Below are positions 10,601 to 19,600 of a DNA stretch of 29,379 bases, piece by piece. How positions within the stretch are numbered: the first letter of the stretch is position 1; each line of letters begins with the position of its first letter. Both the position numbers and the translations under genes were made by a program. The stretch is taken from NCBI GenBank assembly GCA_020650975.1, contig JAIPMN010011879.1, forward strand, positions 865 to 30,243, written 5' to 3'. The notes beneath the pieces are model-generated. The model was not told the origin of the DNA, ran no database searches, and worked only from the letters and a program-made list of their open reading frames with translations. The DNA is from Apostichopus californicus. Lineage: Eukaryota; Echinodermata; Holothuroidea; Aspidochirotida; Stichopodidae.

Positions 10601-13600
10601 CACTTCAAAAAGTTCCATTCACACTGCTCAGGGAATCAGCAATACATTTTGACCATAGCTGTTTGTAACCCCAAGGTCAAAATAAAAACCACTCACCCCT
10701 TTAAACAGAGGTAACCCTCGTCACAAGGATAGAACGGTAGTTTGTGCTTGCTTAATATGAATACTGCATAATTATGCATGTTTATAGTGTAAGAGATGAA
10801 GTTTTAATATGAAGGATTGGGCAGTTGATTCATCAAAGCTCCCTTATGCGTTCACTCTTGACGGTCTAAACAACCTTTCTTCAGTACTATAGTGTGGTAA
10901 ATAGTAATACAATCACGATGTTGATGTACTTTCTTGCACAACTTTTGGCCAAGTCACAGAGATTGAGCGTATGAAATATTCAAACCAAAACAAAAGTGTC
11001 TTATTCGCTGTTATTGTTTCGGTAGAGAAGGAAAGCATGCTTCCGATTAATGCTTTCATCTCGACCAAAACAATATCAAAGAACGGGACATCATTGTTTC
11101 TAAGTTTGCTCCATCTCTGTGAACGGGTCAAATTATTTGGGAGAAAGGGCGTCACCATGATTGTGATTATTTACAATGTAAGAGTACCGTCAACAATTGT
11201 AGAGTGCCGGATCTGTTTAGTTTGTGTTTATCATGGAATGCATTATGGGGCTTTAAGTATGGTCATGTTATTGTTATGTTAACTACTCACCTGTATGTTA
11301 CGTTAACGATGTCTAATTGTGTGTTACATACCTTGTCGTCTGTCAGTGTATGTTTTGTTATAGAAAGGCTCATATATCAACTTCCTGACTCCCCGAATCC
11401 AGACTGCTACTCTTCGAACCCTGCCGTGTCCCTGCCCTTAACCAAGGACTTACAATAATGACCCTAATCTGTGTCTCATCCGAACCCAGCCTATTACTCT
11501 TCGAACCCTGCCATGTCCATGCCCTTAGCCAAAGACTTACAATAATTACCCTAATCTGTGACTCTCAGAACCCAGCATATTTCTATTCAAACCCGGCCGT
11601 GTTCCTGCCCTTAACCAAGGACCTACAATAATAACCCTAATCTGTCACTTTCCGAACCCAGCCTAATACTCTCCGATCCCGGCCTGTCCCTGACCATCTT
11701 CCAATAGCCACAGTTCATACATTTGGTCTGGAAGTCTTTAAAATACATAGCAACGGGTTGTATTACAAATGGAAATACAAGGGCCAAATAGCTTAGTTTT
11801 GACTATGGATTATGATGATGTTCAAAGCATGTAGGCATGTACATGTTACTGACATAAACTTTGGCCAACTTTTCATGCTATCTGAAAAAAAATTAATTCC
11901 TTACGTCAAAGATTGGGCTGATGACGCCATGATTCCACATATACGCAGCTGGTCGAGTTTGATTCCATGCTGTATGAAGGAGATACTCAATGATATTGTA
12001 CTTTTCGATCTTGCTTTAATGTATGTTGAAATCATTATAACCTATTAGAAGAGAAGTTGTTAATAACAACTTCAGAATGGTATCTTCAAGTTGCGTATGA
12101 ACTCTCGTAAACAACTTAACTGTGGCGTATTCCATTCTGTCAGTTATAAGTATAAGAGAGTGTGCCTCATGTTTATTCAGTGTGTGAGGTCATGCCCGCA
12201 GTTTTCTTCGTTCCTGCATGTGGCATGGAGAGATCGGGGAGCTCACTGGCGTCCTAGATCTGCGTAGGGTCAGTTGTGTGACCGGATACTTTTATATTAT
12301 ACATGTTACTTGTGCCAGGGTGTGGCAGCCAGTGCAACCCAATGCCGATACTGCGTGACCTTTGATTGTCACGGGATTTGCGTTATAGGAGTAAAGGATA
12401 CTAAAGAGGTACGTTTTAACTATTGCGCATATTTTCAAATCCTGTCTGTTTCTATAATCTTCAGGTACGGGATCTGGTGTTGGCACAGCAATTTTAAGTC
12501 TGCTTGAAGACGAATACCCCGACGTTTATAGGTCAGTACGACAGATACCTTGACATTTATAGGTCAGTACGACAGATACCTTGACATTTATAGGTCAGTA
12601 CGACAGATACCCTGACGTTTATAGGTCAGTATGACAGGTGCCCTGACATTTATAGGTCAGTACGACAGATACCCTGACATTTATAGGTCAGTACGACAGA
12701 TACCTTGACATTTATAGGTCAGTACGACAGATACCCCAACGTTTATAGGTCAGTATGACAGATAACCTGACTTTATATGTCAGTACGACAGGTGCCCTGA
12801 TGTTTATAGGTCAGTAAGACAGATACCTTGACATTTATAGGTCAGTATGACAGATACCCGACATCATAGGTCAGTACGACAGATACCCTGGCGTTTATAC
12901 GTCAGTAAGACAGATACCCTGATGTTTATAGGTCAGTACGACAGATACCCCGACGTTTATAGGTCAGTACGACATACCCGACGTTTATAGGTCAGTACGA
13001 CAGATACCCCAACGTGTATAGGTCAGTACGACATACCCTGACATTTATAGGTCAGTACGACAGATACTGTAAATAACATTTCAACAAAACAAATTTGTTC
13101 TGATCGTCAAAGAAACTTTGATTTCATTATCCAAATTACTTTTTATTAAACCATTTTTTTTCATTTAATAGATTTGTAACAGCAGTCTACCCTAGTGCTG
13201 ATGATGATGTCATAACGTCCCCGTACAATAGTGTCCTCGCCATGAAGCAGTTAACAGATCATGCAGACTGTGTAATGCCTGTGGAAAACCAGGTAACTCC
13301 CTAAAAGAGATGCTTATGGCACAATATCCATTTGACGATAGTGTCCCGACTTATTGATCCCCCATGTCCTGATTCCTAGTGGAGATAAATATGACATAAT
13401 GTCCAGGGCTGTATAACACTGTCCTGACCTGTAGATATTCAGTTAACTCCTAATAGTGCTTATGGCACAGCGTCCATTATACAATAGTGTCCTGGCATGT
13501 GGAATACGAATATACACTCGTGTGTGTCATGTTATTATACAAGTAATGAATGGTTATGAGTGCAATAGTGCAAATATTTCATTCGTTGAAAGATGGAATG

Positions 13601-16600
13601 TTCCATTCAACGAGGCGCAGCCGAGTTGAATGGAACAAATTACATCTTTCATCGAATGAAATATTTGCACTATTGCACGAATGGAAACCATTCATTATTT
13701 GTTTTATACAACATATTATATTAAGATGGGTAAAATGCACTCATGCAACAGATTGTTTTGAACAGACAGATTTCTCTGCTCTCTTACCATTGAAAAAAGT
13801 GCTATCAAAAATGTATAACCCATGGTTCTATTTCATAGAGTTGAATAGAGCGGATTTTGCATGCAATCGACGAGCAATTGACCAATCAAATGACCAGAAT
13901 ACAATTAGGTGTTGTATAATATGCAATAGCGTCCTGGCATTTGGAAATCCAGGTACTAATCCCTTATAGAAATGAGTTTACTGACTGAAATAATTTCATT
14001 CAAAATAATTATCATTTAACATCTTTATATTTATTGTTATTAATTTCTTTACTGACAGGCTCTAATGGACATATGCCAAAAGATATCGCAGGCTCAAGCT
14101 TCTGTGAGCGGGGGTAAGAGGACTTACCCTACCCATCCCGGAGGGGGGACAAAGAGAACCCAAAGGAAGCCTGGCAGTGGCCCTGCTTCTGGGGTTGAAA
14201 AACCATTTGATGCAATGAATGACATTGTTGCCAATTTACTTCTGAACTTAACAAGGTTCGTGTTTGTTTTCTTGCGACCATATTCCGTACAAATGGGGGA
14301 AGCAGCCTATCGTTTGAAGGCTTCATTTGGAAAAGCATTGAATGGTTGAAATTCCGATGTTCGGCGAAAGTCACGCATTAGACCGCAGTGTTCCCAACTG
14401 ACCCCTTGAAATGTGATCAACTTTTTAATTTGTGTACGGCGCTGTCGGCGAGTATGGGAAGCTTATGATATGTATTAAATCTATGCGATGTCCATCACAC
14501 TTATTTCACCTAGTCTTTAGCAACACAAAGTGGAAGTCAATGTTTGTAGCATGGACACAGCTGGTCTAACAAAAGACCAAATGTGGAAAATTTGGTAGCC
14601 CTATTTCAACATATCTTGCAATGTCAATCTTGTGTGGTAATCATTTTATATTAGCCAATTAATTGCAGGGATACTTTCCCATTTACCAAATGAGAATAAT
14701 GTTGTTATTGCATGTTGAGCTCTGCAACCATAGATGTCACCACTAAACCCTAAGCTTAGTATAATTAACAGTGGCATAATTTCATCTGTTTCTTACAGTT
14801 CTTCCAGATTTGATGGCTCTCTCAATGTCGATTTGAACGAAATCTGCACCAACCTGGTTCCATTTCCCCGCCTTCATTACCTTGTCACTAGCCAGACACC
14901 GCTTTATGCTCTTAGTGACTTAAGAATCCCCGCCAGAAGGTAACAATTTTTAAAGTTTTTTTTTTTTCATTTTTTTAAAAAATTTTTTAAAAGAATAGTC
15001 CAGGTCAAAATTTCGTTTTGATATGTTAAAGCAGCATTTTGCATCTTTTTCTATGATTTTTCTCAACCTCACTGACTCCACTATGCCATAACGATATACA
15101 TAACTAGCTTATCTATTTAATCTTACTTCAAATGGTGGCATAAAAGTCGAAAAATTTGCAACTTTCAACTTTGTTTTTCTCCAAGATATTTTCCGTTGGG
15201 ATCCCAATAAACCTCGCCCATAATATGAATATTTAAACACTACGAACGTCATTGACCAGTACGTAATACAACACCATCCTTGATTTGTGTAGTCTATATG
15301 GCAGTTGTACCAGGGAGTTCCATAACAACTCCCTGGTTGTACCAATGCAAAGTCTTGAATCTATTTTTAGCAACGGCTCATAACTAAACCTGCATCTCTG
15401 ATTGGTTGAATTCAAACTAGTGGGTTTGGGGGAAGTGTATGCGATTAATTTTATATGTGGAATTTGTCGTGGACACTTTTCTCATTATCTGCAAATATCC
15501 TTAATTACTCGCCAATTAACGTTGTTGGCAGGGGAAAACTTGGCTAATATCTTAGTTTGCTGTTTTGTGATTGATATTTGTAAAAAACTCGATGAACATG
15601 TCAAAAAAGTAGAAAACGGCGACCAAACGCAAAATGCTGCTTTAAAGAGGAACATAATCTAAGCATTCTAGTGAAGTTGCCACCTTTCGTATAATGAGTG
15701 AACTTGGAGCAAACAGATGTGATGTCTAAAGGGGATGTGAAGTTTATCAAATACCAATACCTATTGTACATTAATATTATGGATGCATCCCATTGTGGAG
15801 TATAAAATTAGAGGTACATTTTTAAGGAAAGCAAAACATTATTTATCAGTGTGCAACTATGACGTCACACCTGTTTGCTCCAAGTTCACTTTTGGTACGA
15901 AAGGTGGCAACTTCAACTGTCAATATCTCAAAAACTGTACATATAGGAATTGAATGCAAATTTCACCAGAATGCTTCTATTATGTTCCTCTTTATTATAT
16001 TAAAACGCAATTTTGACCTGGACTATTCATTTAAAATGCCCCCCCTCCCCTGCTCCATCTTCCCCACCTATGCAAAGACACAAATTTATCCAACAGGTAT
16101 AGACTGTATGATAGCTAACTGAAGTATTCAAAGGTGGGAGATATCGAATACCATAGAAAATATCATTTATTTCTTTAGCCAGTGCTATTATAGTCACGTT
16201 GATAAAGGTGGTGGCATTGGAAGCAATGATACCTAGCATCTTAAATATTGTGGGTTCAATCCCTAGCTGGCCAAAGTAAGCTGGCTTTGTCATACAGCAT
16301 CTCAGAGAATGTGGGTTTGATCCCCAGCTGGCCAAAGTAAGCTGGCTTTGTCATATAGCATCTCAGAGGTTTTGGGTTTGATCCCTAGCTGGCCAAAGTA
16401 AGCTGGCTTTGTTGTACAGCCTCTCAGAGGTTGTGGGCTCAATCCCTAGCTGGCTAAAGTAAGCTTGCTTTGCCATACAGCATCTCAGAGGTTGCGGGTT
16501 CGATCCCTATCTGGCCAAAGTAAGCTGGCTTTGTCATATAGCATCTCAGAGGTTGTGGGTTCAATCCCTAACTGGGCAAAGTAAGCTGGCTTTGTCATAT

Positions 16601-19600
16601 AGCATCTCAGAGGTTGCGGGCTCGATTCCTAGCTGGCCAAGGTAAGCTGGCTTTGTCATATAGCATTTTGGAGGTTGTGGGTTTCATCCCTAGCTGGCCA
16701 AAGTAAGCTGGCTTTGTCATACAGCATCTCAGAGATTGCAGGCTTGATTCCTAGCTGGCCAAAGTAAGCTGGCTTTGTCATATAGCATCTCAGAGATTGT
16801 GGGTTCAATCTCTAGCTAGCCAAAGTAAGCTGGCTTTGTCATAAAGCATATCAGAGATTGCGAGCTTGATCCCTTGCTGGCCAAAGTTAGCTGGCTTTGT
16901 CATACAGCATCTCAGAGGTTGTCGGTTCAATCCCTAGCTGGCCAAAGTAAGCTGGCTTTTTCATATAACATCTCAAATATATTGTGGGTTCAATTTCTAG
17001 CTGGCCAAAGTAAGCTGGCTTTGCCATACAGCATCTCAGAGATTGTGGGCTTGATCCCTAGCTCACCAAAGTAAGCTGGCTTTGTCATATAGCATTTCAA
17101 ATATATTGTGGGTTCAATCTCTAGCTGGTCAAAGTAAGCTGGCTTTGACATACAGCATCTCAGAAGTTTGGGGTTCAATCCCTAGCTGGCCAAAGTAAGC
17201 TGGCTTTGTCATACAGGAGATATCCACGGTTTTCCCATCTGAAATGGTCATTCCAAATTGTGAAAAATACGAAATAAGTTAAATCTGTGCATTGGATAGC
17301 CACCCAATGTGTAAGTAATATAAGCCATTTAGCTTCTCCTACATGAATACGTGGCTGTCTATCACCATCCGAATAACTGATTATGTACCTAAATTCTAGC
17401 ATAAATTGCAGAAAACAATCCATCTTGAACTTATTATCGTCATTTTGGGGTAGGAAAGAAATTCTCATAAGGCCTTTCTATCTGTGGTAAACAATAGTCA
17501 ATCAAGCACAATCATAGCTTTTTAAATTATTTTGTCCTACAAAAAGGGTGTGTTTTAAAGGTCTATTTTATCCATTTTACAAATTGGATTGGTAGCCCAC
17601 AGATCCCTGTGTCAACCTGGGTTTCGAGGCTTCCTAAAATATTTCCTAGGAGAAACCTGTCATAATGATTGTCAAAGGGTGAAAACTTACAAATGTGTGT
17701 CTGTTTCTTACCAAACTCATTCATTTTTCGGGAAAACATCGTTTGATTTCTACCGATCATCACAGTTATCATTGCATGATTTCAGCACCATGCAGCGATG
17801 CAGAGGTGTCAGTTTTGTCAAATGTGCAGTCATACTTTTACCCAAGAGCGCCACATTTCAAGAACGTGAGCACCATTTTCATTCTTCAGAATACGTACAT
17901 AGGCAGAATTACGACGCAAAATACTTGTGAAAAGGCCAAATGAAGTCAATTAGGGTTTGAAGTGTCAATATTAAAGTATAACTTTTTGTCGTCTGTCTGT
18001 CCGTCATTAGATTAGACCAGATGTTCAGCGATGCCTTCAGTAGGGAGAACCAACTCATCAAAGCGGATCCCAAGAACAGCCTTTACATCGCCTGCGGATT
18101 GATTTGTAGAGGCCAAGTGGAAATATCTGACATTCGAAGAAATATAGACAGGTCAGATGAATACATGTATATACAGTATACTATGCCATGTTGTGTTGTG
18201 TCATGTTGCACTGTGTAGTGATGTGATGTTTTGTATTATGGTTTGTGGTGAATTCTAGTGTTGTGTTGTGCATATCTCTGCTGTACCATGCTGTATTGGC
18301 TATATAGACAGGTCAGATGCAGACATATATGCCATGTTGTGTTGTGTCATGTTGCACTGTGTAGTGATGTGATGTTTTGTATTATGGTATGTGGTGACTC
18401 TAGTGTTGTGTTGTGCATATCTCTGCTGTACCATGCTGTATTGGCTATATAGACAGGTCAGATGCAGACATATATGCCATGTTGTGTTGTGTCATGTTGC
18501 ACTGTGTAGTGATGTGATGTTTTGTATTATGGTATGTGGTGAATTCTAGTGTAGTGTTGTGTATCTCTCTGCTGTACCATGCTGTATTGGCTATATTGAC
18601 AGGTCAGATGCAGACATATATGCTATGTTGTGTTGTGTCACGTTGTACTGTGTAGTGTTGTGATGTTTTGTATTATGGTATGTGGTGAATTCTAGTGTTG
18701 TGTTGTGCATCTCTCTGCTGTACCACGCTGTATTGGCTTGACTAGGTTACAGCCAGCATTGGTCAATAGTGCATGTATGTGTTAGGTTGTGATGTGATTT
18801 GTCATGTGCTGTGCTGTATATTATACAACACCTAATTGTATTCCGGTCATTTGATTGGTCAATTGCTCGTCGATTGCATGCAAAATCCGCTCTATTCCAC
18901 TCTATGAAATAGAACCATGGGTTATACTTTTTTGATAGCACGTTTTTCAATGGTAAGAGAGCAGAGAAACCTGTCTGTCCAAAACAATCTGTTGCATGAG
19001 TGCATTTTACATCCAATTATATCCAAATTTGAAGGTGTTGTATAAAACAAATAATGAATGGTTTCCATTCATGCAATAGTGCAAATATATCATTTGTTGA
19101 AAGATGTAATTTGTTCCATTCAACTCGGCTGCGCCTCGTTGAATGGAACATTCCATCTTTCAACTCATGAAGTATTTGCACTATTGCACTCATAACCATT
19201 CATTATTTGTATACTATACCGTGCTGTACTGGCTTAACTAGGTTGCTACCAGCTTTGGTCAAAGAACATGTTTACATACTATGTTATTTTGTGCTGTTTA
19301 CTGTAGTGTAGTAATATGGTAATATTGTGTGTGAGATAATCTTAACAGCATAGATAAAAACTTGCAATGGTGAATCAGTCTATAACATGCCATGTTTTGG
19401 GTTCATGGCTCTTTAAATGCGCCCTCACCAAAAACTACAGATGGAGGTTAACATATACAGTATTTCTGCAAGAGATACAACTGTTAGAATAACTGACCCG
19501 TAGTAGCTTAACATTAGGTCCTAATTAGTGTGTAAGGCAGGCCTCGACAAATACGGTCGCCAACTCGCCAATGGCGACTAGAATTTGCGACTGGCGAGCC

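Noticed and set aside
13550-13969. ORF in the foldback MITE, with a similar ORF on the minus strand at 18747-19016
   Set aside because: Both ORFs lie in the same repeated element. Differences between the copies include several amino-acid changes, no protein family is recognisable, and half of the ORF covers a hairpin.
16240-17215. CRISPR-like array of regularly spaced repeats
   Set aside because: The genome is eukaryotic, units are contiguous without distinct spacers, and the flanks identify a SINE.
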